Origin: Allochromatium tepidum
GTDB lineage: Bacteria > Pseudomonadota > Gammaproteobacteria > Chromatiales > Chromatiaceae
Direction of reading: 5' to 3'
DNA length: 64,000 nt
Assembly (NCBI RefSeq): GCF_018409545.1
Contig: NZ_AP024563.1
Coordinates: forward strand, 1,690,755 to 1,754,754
Position 1 is the first letter of the stretch. Each line of letters opens with the position of its first letter. Under the pieces are notes generated by a model. It made no database searches. It saw nothing but the letters and a program-made list of their open reading frames with translations, and was not told the origin of the DNA. Below, in pieces: positions 10,042 to 17,891 of this stretch. The position numbers and the translations under genes were made by a program.

Positions 10042-11248
10042 TCCGCTGTTCGACGACGGGGAGGGCGCGGACGCGCCCGGATTCGCCACGCGCGCCATCC
10101 GCGTCGGGCATCGGCGCACCGAGGAAGGCGAGCACAGCGAGCCGATCTTCGCCGCCTCCAGCTTCGTCTTCGCCAGCGCGGCCGAGGCTGCCGCACGCTT
10201 CGGCGGCGAGCAGGCGGGCAACATCTATTCGCGCTTCACCAATCCCACGGTGCGCGCCTTCGAGGAGCGCTTGGCGGCACTGGAGGGCGGTGAGTCCTGT
10301 GTGGCCACGGCCTCGGGCATGGCGGCGATCCTGGCCGTCTGTCTGGGGCTGCTCAAGACGGGCGACCGCATCCTGGCCGCGCGCAGTCTGTTCGGCAGCA
10401 CCACCATGCTGTTCGACAAGTATCTGGCGCGGTTCGGCATCCGGACCGACTATGTGCCGCTGAGCGATCTCTCGGCCTGGGACGCGGCGCTGGAGCGCGA
10501 CGGCGAGCGGCGCACGCGGTTGCTCTTCTGCGAGACGCCGTCCAATCCGCTCACCGAGATGGTCGATCTGCGCGCGCTCGCCGCCATTGCCCATCGGCAT
10601 GGGGCGCTGTTGGCGGTCGACAACTGTTTCTGCACCCCGGCGCTGCAACGCCCGCTCGAACTCGGCGCCGACATCGTGGTGCATTCGGCGACCAAGTATC
10701 TCGACGGTCAGGGGCGCTGTGTCGGCGGGGCCGTGGTGGGGGATCGCAAGCGGGTCGGCGAGGAGGTCTACGGCGTGCTGCGCACCGCCGGCCCGACCCT
10801 GAGTCCTTTCAATGCCTGGGTCTTTCTCAAGGGACTGGAGACGCTGGAACTGCGGATGCTGGCCCAGTCACGCGCGGCGGCAGGGCTGGCCGAGTGGTTG
10901 CAGCAGCAGCCGGCGGTCGAGCGCGTCCATTATCCGGGGCTGGCGAATCATCCGCAGCACCATCTGGTCGGGTCGCAACAACGCACCGGCGGGGCGATCG
11001 TCGCCTTCGAGGTGCACGGCGGTCGCGAGGCGGCTTGGCGGGTGATCGACGCGACGCGGCTGCTGTCGATCACGGCCAATCTGGGCGACGTCAAGACCAC
11101 CATCACCCACCCGGCGACCACCACCCATGGCCGTCTCACGCCCGAGCAGCGGGCCGAGGCCGGGATCGGCGAGGGGCTGATCCGGGTGGCGGTCGGGCTG
11201 GAGGAACCGTCAGACATCCGGGCCGATCTGGCACGCGGACTGGCCTAA
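9977..11248 (+). CDS. metZ: O-succinylhomoserine sulfhydrylase (PLP-dependent)
   Basis: A Cys/Met-metabolism PLP enzyme of up to 423 residues, matching MetZ, which makes homocysteine from O-succinylhomoserine and sulfide. Visible motifs include [20 protein letters not shown], the PLP-ring Asp region [12 protein letters not shown], the PLP lysine in [12 protein letters not shown], and [16 protein letters not shown] near the end. The ATG at 9977 lies 65 nt inside purF. A TTG at 10019 would give a start closer to the usual MetZ length (about 403), so the start is uncertain. The direct sulfhydrylation route suits a sulfide-rich habitat. Confidence 0.92.
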   Translation: MAPRNSAPPAARASLTSTTPTDPLFDDGEGADAPGFATRAIRVGHRRTEEGEHSEPIFAASSFVFASAAEAAARFGGEQAGNIYSRFTNPTVRAFEERLAALEGGESCVATASGMAAILAVCLGLLKTGDRILAARSLFGSTTMLFDKYLARFGIRTDYVPLSDLSAWDAALERDGERRTRLLFCETPSNPLTEMVDLRALAAIAHRHGALLAVDNCFCTPALQRPLELGADIVVHSATKYLDGQGRCVGGAVVGDRKRVGEEVYGVLRTAGPTLSPFNAWVFLKGLETLELRMLAQSRAAAGLAEWLQQQPAVERVHYPGLANHPQHHLVGSQQRTGGAIVAFEVHGGREAAWRVIDATRLLSITANLGDVKTTITHPATTTHGRLTPEQRAEAGIGEGLIRVAVGLEEPSDIRADLARGLA

Positions 11249-11322
11249 TCAATGAAGTCCAGCAGGGCGAACAGCAGGATCGCCGGGATGGGATGACGGA
11301 TCGACCGGGCGGAGACGTTCAT
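11245..11322 (-). pseudogene. remnant of an RND efflux permease N-terminus
   Basis: A 25-codon minus-strand reading frame begins MNVSARSIRHPIPAILLFAL. This is the N-terminal start of AcrB/HAE-type RND permeases (cytoplasmic helix, then TM1). It stops in-frame at TAG 11245-11247, exactly where it meets the 3' end of metZ. Nothing of the remaining ~1000 residues is present. The match is short and was made by eye, so this is a probable rather than certain vestige. Confidence 0.5.
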
Positions 11323-11345
11323 CAGCCGATGCAGGCTCCGCCGAA

Positions 11346-12140
11346 CTAGAGTCCCTGCTCGCGACGATAGTCGCGCATCGCCTGATCGGCCGCATCGAGC
11401 TGAAGGTCATGGCAGTTCGGTCGCGCATCCATACGTCGGCCGTGCCGGTCGTAATAGACGACGCAGTCGTTCCTGAAGACCGCCTCGGCCTCGCCGTTGC
11501 GGCCGATCATGATCTCCGGGGGCGGACCGCCTCTGCCGGGTCCGGGTCGGGCTCCGTATCCGCCGCTGCGCTCGTCACCATACTGATCCCGTCCGCCACG
11601 GCCGTATTCGCCTTCATTGCCGCGTCCGCCACCCTGGCCACGTCCCTGTCCGAGCAAATAGGCGTCGACGGCATCCTCGGCACGGCGGCGATCGTTCGAG
11701 TTGCAGCGGCTGTCACGGGTGATCAGCGCGCCCTCGCGATCGTAGAGCGCGGTGCAGCCGCTCGGTAGCCGCACCTCCAGCTCGCCGGAGCGACGCGGCA
11801 CGACCTCGGGCGTATCGCCGCCACTAGAGTCGCCGCCACGGCGGGGCGGGCGGCGATCGTCGTACTGGATCTCGACGACGCGCCGCCGCTGGATCTCGCA
11901 GGTCCAGGGATACTTGCGTCCGTCGATATTGGTCTTGCCCTCGACCCGGTAGTTCTTGTCGCCCGGCAGTTGGACGACCTGCTCATCGCGCAGATCGATG
12001 AGTCCGTAGTCGCTGCGCAGGCGGGCTTCGCAGTCGCGGATGGCGTCCCTGGTGTCATAGGCGAGGACGGTTCCGGGGACCGCGAGTGTCAGGGCGAGCA
12101 GGAGTCGGGTCGGGTTGGCGCTTCGGGGGTTCTGACGCAT
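11346..12140 (-). CDS. secreted protein with cysteine-flanked YDRxG repeats and a Gly/Arg-rich linker
   Basis: A 264-residue exported protein of unknown function. A signal peptide is clear (RLLLALTLAVPGTVLA, cleavage likely before YD). Residues ~25-80 form a first domain with two cysteines (IRDCEARL...YPWTCEI). Two similar units follow, C-TALYDREG-(8)-C and C-VVYYDRHG-(8)-C, separated by a ~50-residue low-complexity Gly/Arg/Tyr linker. The start at 12140 is chosen for the signal peptide; the frame is open further upstream through unrelated sequence. I know no named family for it. Confidence 0.75.
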   Translation of the reverse strand: MRQNPRSANPTRLLLALTLAVPGTVLAYDTRDAIRDCEARLRSDYGLIDLRDEQVVQLPGDKNYRVEGKTNIDGRKYPWTCEIQRRRVVEIQYDDRRPPRRGGDSSGGDTPEVVPRRSGELEVRLPSGCTALYDREGALITRDSRCNSNDRRRAEDAVDAYLLGQGRGQGGGRGNEGEYGRGGRDQYGDERSGGYGARPGPGRGGPPPEIMIGRNGEAEAVFRNDCVVYYDRHGRRMDARPNCHDLQLDAADQAMRDYRREQGL

Positions 12141-12299
12141 GATCGTTGAATTCCAGGGGTAGGTCGGATCAAACGGAATGGTGCTGCGCATGATAGCGAA
12201 GTCCTTGCCGGAGCGGGTGTCGGAACAGCAGCCGGAGCGGGGTGGCTCGAGGCCGCCGCGTGGAACACGTGTCAGCCGAGGCGATCGGGACTTGACGGT

Positions 12300-12415
12300 A
12301 TTCAGGCGCAGCATCAGCAGCGTCATCGGATGTTGCGGCGATTCCCGAAAGCCGTAGTGTTCATAGAACTGCTTGGCGCGCTCGTTGAGCGCATGGACGA
12401 GCAATTGTCGATACA
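12300..12415 (-). pseudogene. C-terminal remnant of a GNAT acetyltransferase (TacT-like toxin type)
   Basis: The minus strand encodes LLVHALNERAKQFYEHYGF then ESPQHPMTLLMLRL. This is the conserved acetyl-CoA-binding C-terminus of GNAT toxins that pair with DUF1778 antitoxins (usual form xFYxxxGFxxSPxxPMTLxL). No N-terminal half, start codon or antitoxin gene is present. The frame upstream is unrelated. It is best read as a decayed toxin-antitoxin locus. Confidence 0.6.
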
Positions 12416-12469
12416 ACCCGTCATCCCCTTCGCCTTTCGGCCACCACTTGTTTATGAGGATGTCGAACA

Positions 12470-12910
12470 TCACGAATCCGTACCGGCCCGGTGCTCCAAA
12501 ACGGGCAGGCGCCAGGCATCGAGGATGATCAGGAGCCGCACGCCGGACGGTTCCTCGATCCAGGCCAGGGCGCGGACGCCGTTGGCGCACTGACGCGCGG
12601 CCAGCAGGGGTGGGCAGGGCTGGAGCGCACGGACCGGCAGCTCGAAATGGATCACGGGTTCGCCGACGCGCACCAGCCGCCGCCAGTCGGGATGGCGGAT
12701 TTCGAGCAGACGCTGGCGCGGTGGTTCGGGAGACTCCGGCTGCTGGAGCAGATCGGCCAGACTGGGCGCAGTGGGGTCTTCAGTCAGGTCATGCATGGCG
12801 CCGATCTTGGCCGCCTCCAGCGCCAGACACAGACCGGCGCTCTTGCACCGAACCAACGCGATGGATTCCAGCGTCAATGACGGACCGCGTTCGGATTCGC
12901 TCGGACGCAC
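12470..12910 (-). CDS. CheW-like hypothetical protein at the end of the chemosensory operon
   Basis: A 146-residue protein starting with GTG immediately after the cheW stop (TGAGTG), so translation is probably coupled. ALVRCKSAGLCLALEAAKIG near residue 24 resembles the first strands of a CheW domain, and VRALAWIEEPSGVRLLIILD resembles its last strands. The middle lacks the conserved glycine-rich VRG core. It may be a divergent coupling protein or a regulator of this pathway; the function is inferred from position and a weak by-eye match. Confidence 0.6.
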   Translation of the reverse strand: MRPSESERGPSLTLESIALVRCKSAGLCLALEAAKIGAMHDLTEDPTAPSLADLLQQPESPEPPRQRLLEIRHPDWRRLVRVGEPVIHFELPVRALQPCPPLLAARQCANGVRALAWIEEPSGVRLLIILDAWRLPVLEHRAGTDS

Positions 12911-13462
12911 TCAGCCCGCCCCGCTCAGATAGTCCCGGAACAGTGCATCGAGATCCAGCAGGAGCACGCTGCGCTCCTCCAGCTGGAAGACACCGCGCGC
13001 CACGCGCCGCAGCGGTTCGGGCAGGGTGTCGGGCACCGGCTGGAGACTGTCCTCGGCGACATCCAGCACATCGACCACGCGATCGACCCGCAGTCCACTG
13101 CGCATCGGCTCGCCGCCGACCTCGTGTGCCCCCTGGGCCAGCAGGATCGCCCCTTGGCGGCCGGACGCCCCATGCTCGATCCCCAACAGATCCCCCAGAC
13201 GGATGACCGAGGTGATGTCCCCGCGCACGCTGATGACGCCTTCGAGCGCCGGCGGACAGCCGGGGACGAAATGGATGGTCGACGGCGGCAGGATCTCGCT
13301 GACCTGGGATCCCGGCAGCGCCTGGAGCCGCTCGCCGATGGCGAAGACCACCAGCTTGACGGTGGGCGCGTCGACTTCGACCAGGGTCGTCTCGCCACTG
13401 CGGCGACGTTCCAGGATCTCGCCCAGCGGATCCTGATCCGGGTGCATGCTGTCGGAGGCCAT
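12911..13462 (-). CDS. cheW: chemotaxis coupling protein CheW
   Basis: A 183-residue CheW-domain protein with an acidic ~35-residue N-terminal extension. VKLVVFAIGERLQALPGSQVSEIL begins the SH3-like fold. EGVISVRGDITSVIRLGDLLG is the core, and FQLEERSVLLLDLDAL the end. It links receptor tails to CheA at the membrane-associated array. ATG 13462 lies 8 nt after the diguanylate cyclase stop. It is the only clear CheW here besides the divergent downstream protein. Confidence 0.9.
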   Translation of the reverse strand: MASDSMHPDQDPLGEILERRRSGETTLVEVDAPTVKLVVFAIGERLQALPGSQVSEILPPSTIHFVPGCPPALEGVISVRGDITSVIRLGDLLGIEHGASGRQGAILLAQGAHEVGGEPMRSGLRVDRVVDVLDVAEDSLQPVPDTLPEPLRRVARGVFQLEERSVLLLDLDALFRDYLSGAG

Positions 13463-13470
13463 CGCGGTCG

Positions 13471-15150
13471 TCACTGCCGGCTGTTGGTGTGGGCGATCAG
13501 GATGCGATTGCGTCCCGCGCGCTTGGCCTGGTAGAGCGCGGCATCGGCCGCCTCGATCAGCGCCGAGGGATCGTCGTATTCGGGAAAGGCCGCCAGCCCG
13601 CCGCTGAAGGTACAGTGGAACTCGGCTCCATCGGCCATGAAGGTGACGGCTGCGAAGCTCTCGCGCAGTGCGTCCATGATGCCTTTGGCCTGATCGACGT
13701 CCAGACCGGTCATGATGACGGCGAACTCCTCGCCGCCATAGCGCCCGACGATGTCGGATTCGCGCAGACGCAGCCTGAGCGTGCGCCCGAGCGCCATCAG
13801 CACCTGATCGCCGGTCGGGTGGCCGTGGGTGTCGTTGACGGCCTTGAAGTGGTCGACATCGATCATGGCCAGACAGAGCAGGCGCCCGGAGCGCTGACAG
13901 GAGGCCATGGCGACCTTGAGCAGTTGCAGGATGGTGTTGTGGTTGAACAGACCGGTGAGACTGTCGCGGATCATCAGCGAGCGCAGGGTGCGCATGCGCT
14001 CGGCGCGCAGATGGACCTCGGTCACGAGGCGCTCGGGTTCGATCGGCTTGGTGAGGAAGCCGTCGGCCCCGACCTGGAGCGCCTTGAACTGACGCCGCGC
14101 ATCGGTCTCGGAAGAGACATAGATGATCGGCAGCCCCAGATAGCCGGGGATCTGGCGCAGCACACGCGCCAGTTCGGGGCCTGAGCACTTGGGCATGTAG
14201 AGATCCATCAGCACCAGATCGGCGTCGAAGTCCTCCAGGATGCCGGGCACGCGCTCGGGCTCACTCGCGACGCGGATGGTCATCCCGGCCGACTCCAGCA
14301 CCATGGCATAGAACTGGGCCACGTCCGGGTCGTCGTCGACGATCAGGATGTGATAGGGGTCTGGCGCACCGCGACTGGTGAGCTGATCGAGCAACTCGGC
14401 CAGTTCGACGGCCTTGACCGGCTTGCGGCAGTAAGCGTGCCCCCCGGCCTTGACTGCGCGCAGACGGGCCTGGAAGTCGTCGCGCACCGAGATGAACAGA
14501 CAGGGGATGGGCGCTTCCAGCCGGGCATTCAGTTCGGCGATCGTCGCCGGTCCGGCGTCGCCGCCCTCCGGGAACATGACGTCCATGATGATGGCCGCCG
14601 GCGGCCTGTTCAGGACGGCTTCGCGCATCGACTCCAGCGAGTCGTAAGGATCGACCTCGTAACCGAAGCAGCCGAGCTGAGCCGACAGTTCCTGAGCGAG
14701 CAGGGTGTCGTCGTCGCAGAGATAGATGAGACGGTGGTTCGAGCCGGTCTCTTCGGCGCGTTGAGCCGGCAGGGCGAAGCGCGGCTGGCTGTCGGCCGCC
14801 ATGGCGCTGTCGACGCTCAACTTAAGTTCTTCGAGCGTCCGGACATGCCGGCGCAGATCGGTGAGCAGGTGCGGCGAGAGCCGCCGGTCGCCGTCGAGTA
14901 CCTCGCGCAGGATCTGCTCGGCCTCTTTGGCCGAGGCGTTGATGGCGTCGAAGCCGAAGGAGGCGCCCGAGCCCTTGAGTGTATGGAAGATGAGATGGAG
15001 CTGACTGAGCGGCTCGTCCTGACGCTCGCCGGTCGTGAGGGTCGTCAGCAACTCGCGCGCCTGACGCAGACGGTCGGGAAGCTGCTCGATGAAGGACGCG
15101 CGCAGACGGCGCTTGCGTTCCTGGAAGGAGTCCTGGGGGCCGGCCGGCAT
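13471..15150 (-). CDS. Hpt-REC-REC-GGDEF diguanylate cyclase (chemosensory output protein)
   Basis: A 559-residue multidomain output regulator. Hpt domain, residues ~10-120, with phospho-accepting H56 in FHTLKGS. First receiver ~140-255 (acidic pocket CDDD, D190, KP at 243-244). Second receiver ~265-380 (VDDDPD, D316, KP at 368-369). GGDEF ~395-555 with active GGEEF at 472-476. An RESD inhibitory site at 463-466, five residues before the active site, predicts product inhibition by c-di-GMP. The role is GTP to c-di-GMP, probably switched by phosphotransfer from the CheA encoded upstream. Similar role to WspR but with an extra Hpt and receiver. Confidence 0.9.
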   Translation of the reverse strand: MPAGPQDSFQERKRRLRASFIEQLPDRLRQARELLTTLTTGERQDEPLSQLHLIFHTLKGSGASFGFDAINASAKEAEQILREVLDGDRRLSPHLLTDLRRHVRTLEELKLSVDSAMAADSQPRFALPAQRAEETGSNHRLIYLCDDDTLLAQELSAQLGCFGYEVDPYDSLESMREAVLNRPPAAIIMDVMFPEGGDAGPATIAELNARLEAPIPCLFISVRDDFQARLRAVKAGGHAYCRKPVKAVELAELLDQLTSRGAPDPYHILIVDDDPDVAQFYAMVLESAGMTIRVASEPERVPGILEDFDADLVLMDLYMPKCSGPELARVLRQIPGYLGLPIIYVSSETDARRQFKALQVGADGFLTKPIEPERLVTEVHLRAERMRTLRSLMIRDSLTGLFNHNTILQLLKVAMASCQRSGRLLCLAMIDVDHFKAVNDTHGHPTGDQVLMALGRTLRLRLRESDIVGRYGGEEFAVIMTGLDVDQAKGIMDALRESFAAVTFMADGAEFHCTFSGGLAAFPEYDDPSALIEAADAALYQAKRAGRNRILIAHTNSRQ

Positions 15151-15188
15151 GTCGATGGGGCCTCGCTCGTGTCTCCAGTCGTTGCGGT

Positions 15189-15536
15189 TCAGAATCGGTC
15201 GAGCAGTTCGATCAGGTGCTGCTCCAGCGCGCCGTCCTTGGCCAGACAGGCATGGAGTCCGGGCGCACGCTCCAGCAACGGCGCCGGGTCGTCCCCGGTC
15301 AGGAGCACGAAGGGGCGCTCCAGGCCGCGTTCGCGCAGTTCCTGAAACAACTCTAGTCCATCGAGCAGCGGCATGTGCAGGTCCGAGACCACCAGATCGA
15401 AGGTCGCGTCTTCGCTGAGTTGCTCCAGGGCCTCCAGGCCGTGTTCGGCGAGCCGGCAACTGTGTCCGGCCTCTTCGAGGAAGGCCAGGGTCATCTCGCC
15501 GGCCAGCGGGTCATCGTCGACGATCAGTATGCGCAT
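15189..15536 (-). CDS. single-domain response regulator (CheY-like)
   Basis: A 115-residue stand-alone receiver: MRILIVDDDP supplies the acidic pocket, D52 in VSDLHMP is the phosphoacceptor, and LLTGDD carries the conserved Thr. The usual KP near the C-terminus is changed to AKDG, keeping the lysine but not the proline. With no output domain it may be a phosphate sink or a shuttle to the Hpt domain of the next gene. It lies 44 nt after cheA and 38 nt before the diguanylate cyclase gene. Confidence 0.88.
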   Translation of the reverse strand: MRILIVDDDPLAGEMTLAFLEEAGHSCRLAEHGLEALEQLSEDATFDLVVSDLHMPLLDGLELFQELRERGLERPFVLLTGDDPAPLLERAPGLHACLAKDGALEQHLIELLDRF

Positions 15537-15580
15537 GGGGTTCTCGGATCCTCGAATCAGTGGCGGGTGCGCGTCGGGCG

Positions 15581-17878
15581 CTAACCTAACAGATTCATGA
15601 GTGTATCGACCAGACTCGATTGATTGAAATCGCCCTTGACGATATAGGCGTCGGCGCCGACCTGGATGCCGCGCTGCTTGTCTTCCGGCTTCTGGCGCGA
15701 GGTGACGATCACGATGGGCGTCGAGCGGTACTGCTCGTGACCGCGCAGGCGCGTGGTCAGCGAGAAGCCGTCCATGCCCGGCATGTCGACGTCTGTGATC
15801 ACGGCGTCGAAGTGTCCGCCGAGCGCCTTCTGCCAGCCGTCGAGTCCGTCCTCGGCCAGGGTGACGCGGTAGCCGTAGGCCTCCAGGATCTCGCGCTCGA
15901 TCTCGCGCGTGTTGAGCGAGTCGTCGACGACCAGGATACGCTGTCCGCCGGGCGTCTGATGGGGCGCGCGCCGGTCGGCGTTCACCAGGGGCGTCTCGCC
16001 GCGCAGTCGGCGCGCCATCTCCAGCAGCGCCGGCGCCTGGAGGATGCTGACCAGGGCGTTGTCGCCGGTGACGACCATGCCGGCGACCAGCCCGCCGGCG
16101 CGCAGATGGGCCGGTAGCGGCTTGATGACCATGTCGCGCTCGTCGAGCAGCCGGTCGACGACCAGGCCCAGCTTGGTCTGGCGCGACTGGATGACCACGA
16201 CTAACCAGCCGGCTCCGGACGGTTCATCGGCCGTGATCTGGAGCGCGGGCAGGTCGCCGGCCTGGACCAGCGGCAGGAATTCGTTGCGCAGCACCATGGC
16301 CGGGCGGTCGCCGACCAGCAGGGTCTGGTCGCGCGGCACCCGGATCAGCTCGGCGACCTGGCGCGCGGTCAGCCCGAAGGCGCGCCCGCCGGCCTCGAAC
16401 AGCAGCACCCGCATCACGGCGAGCGAGGCCGGGAGCTGGAGACCGAAGCGGGTGCCGCTGCCGGGACGGCTGGAGATCGACAGCGAGCCGCGCAGATCCT
16501 CGACGATGGCGCGCTTGACCACGTCCAGACCGACGCCGCGCCCTGAGATGTCGGTGATGATGGCGCTGGTGCTGAATCCGGGCAGCAAGCAGAGGTTCTC
16601 GACGGCCTCGTCGTCGAGTGCCGGGGCGCGGGCCGGATCGATCAGGCCTTTCTGGATCGCCTTGGCGAGGATGCGCTCGCGGTCGAGTCCGCGACCGTCG
16701 TCCTCGATCTCGATGAGCACGCCGACGCCTTCCTGGCGCGCCGAGAGCCGCAGTCGCCCGAGACGCGGTTTGCCGGCGGCCTGGCGTTCGTCCGGCGATT
16801 CGAGTCCGTGGTCGACGGCGTTGCGCAGCAGATGCACCAGGGCATCGCTCAAGTGATCGATGAGCTGCCGGTCCAGCTCGATCTCGCCGCCGCTGATCTC
16901 GCAGTGGACCTCCTTGCCCAGCTCGCGTCCGAGCTGGCGCGCCAGGGGCGCGATCGGCTCGAAGACGATGGCCAGCGGCAGCATCCGCATCACCAGGGCG
17001 CGATCGTTGAGTTCGGTCGTCAGGCGTTCCTGTTCCTGGACCAGATCGCGCAGGGCGAGCGTGAAGCCGTGCATGGCCTGAGACTGGGCCGTCAGTCGCT
17101 CGCGGTCCGGTTCGGTCTCGGCGGAGGCCAGGGCGGCCAGCGACTTGTCGAGGGTGCGCGCCTCCAGCAGATTCCGCCGTAGCTTGGCCTGGTTGGAGAC
17201 GACCTCGCCCATGAGCTTGATGAGCTCGTCGAGCTTGTCCATGCGCACCCGCACGCTGTCGGGGGCGCGCAGGGCGGTCGGGGCGTCGCGTGCCGGTTCC
17301 TCCGACGGCGGTTCGGTCGGCGTCGGCACGGGTTGGGTCGGCGTGCTCGTCCCGGACGGCGTGGCGGTTGAAGGCGAGGGCGCCGCAATGCGTGTCGGCT
17401 CGGATTCGGTCGCGGATGACGCCGACTCAGCCCCTCTCCCCTCGCGGGAGATGGGTTGGGGAGAGGGGGAAAACGACTCGGCAAGATTCCCTTCAGCCGC
17501 CGCCGCGAGTGCCGCGCAGAGTGCTTCATCAGCGTCCGGGATCTGCCCCGCGTTCGGTTCCACCTGCTCGACCAGCGCACCGATGGCATCCAGAGACCGC
17601 ATCAGCAGCGCGCCGAGTTCGGGGTTCGAGCGTATCCGGCCCTCGCGCAGAGCGCCCAGCACCTCTTCGAGCTGGTGTGCGGTGTCGGCGATGCCCGTCA
17701 GCTTGAGCATCCGCGCCGAGCCCTTGATGGTATGGGCGGCGCGGAAGAGTTCGTTGATCGAATCGCCGTCAAGACCGGCGCCCGACGCCAGCGGCGCCAG
17801 TCCGGCTTCGAGCCGCCCCAGATGGTCGCGGGCCTCGCCGGTGAAACGGGGTAGGAATTTCTTGATGTCCAGGGCCAT
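15581..17878 (-). CDS. cheA: hybrid chemotaxis histidine kinase CheA with C-terminal receiver
   Basis: A 765-residue kinase. Hpt/P1 (residues 1-~105) has phosphorylated H49 in AAHTIKGSARML. A Pro/Ser/Thr-rich linker (~110-205) contains a palindromic DNA repeat. A dimerisation domain follows, then the HATPase (NAVDHGLESPDER N-box, DDGRGLDRERI G1, SGRGVGLDVVK G2), a CheW-like P5 domain, and a receiver (VVDDSLNTRE, Asp in ITDVDMPGMDG). No P2 CheY-docking domain is evident. The CheA-REC fusion is typical of WspE and other non-flagellar arrays. It starts 13 nt after cheR. Confidence 0.93.
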   Translation of the reverse strand: MALDIKKFLPRFTGEARDHLGRLEAGLAPLASGAGLDGDSINELFRAAHTIKGSARMLKLTGIADTAHQLEEVLGALREGRIRSNPELGALLMRSLDAIGALVEQVEPNAGQIPDADEALCAALAAAAEGNLAESFSPSPQPISREGRGAESASSATESEPTRIAAPSPSTATPSGTSTPTQPVPTPTEPPSEEPARDAPTALRAPDSVRVRMDKLDELIKLMGEVVSNQAKLRRNLLEARTLDKSLAALASAETEPDRERLTAQSQAMHGFTLALRDLVQEQERLTTELNDRALVMRMLPLAIVFEPIAPLARQLGRELGKEVHCEISGGEIELDRQLIDHLSDALVHLLRNAVDHGLESPDERQAAGKPRLGRLRLSARQEGVGVLIEIEDDGRGLDRERILAKAIQKGLIDPARAPALDDEAVENLCLLPGFSTSAIITDISGRGVGLDVVKRAIVEDLRGSLSISSRPGSGTRFGLQLPASLAVMRVLLFEAGGRAFGLTARQVAELIRVPRDQTLLVGDRPAMVLRNEFLPLVQAGDLPALQITADEPSGAGWLVVVIQSRQTKLGLVVDRLLDERDMVIKPLPAHLRAGGLVAGMVVTGDNALVSILQAPALLEMARRLRGETPLVNADRRAPHQTPGGQRILVVDDSLNTREIEREILEAYGYRVTLAEDGLDGWQKALGGHFDAVITDVDMPGMDGFSLTTRLRGHEQYRSTPIVIVTSRQKPEDKQRGIQVGADAYIVKGDFNQSSLVDTLMNLLG
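17427..17470 (+). repeat. GC-rich palindromic repeat, copy 1 (inside cheA)
   Basis: Core CCCCTCTCCCCTCGCGGG followed after a short spacer by TTGGGGAGAGGGG, able to form a long imperfect hairpin. It is in frame in cheA and read as SPSPQPISREGRGA in the linker after the Hpt domain (about residues 136-151). Copies 2 and 3 are at 18625 and 57132. Confidence 0.75.
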
Positions 17879-17891
17879 GATGGATACCGGC

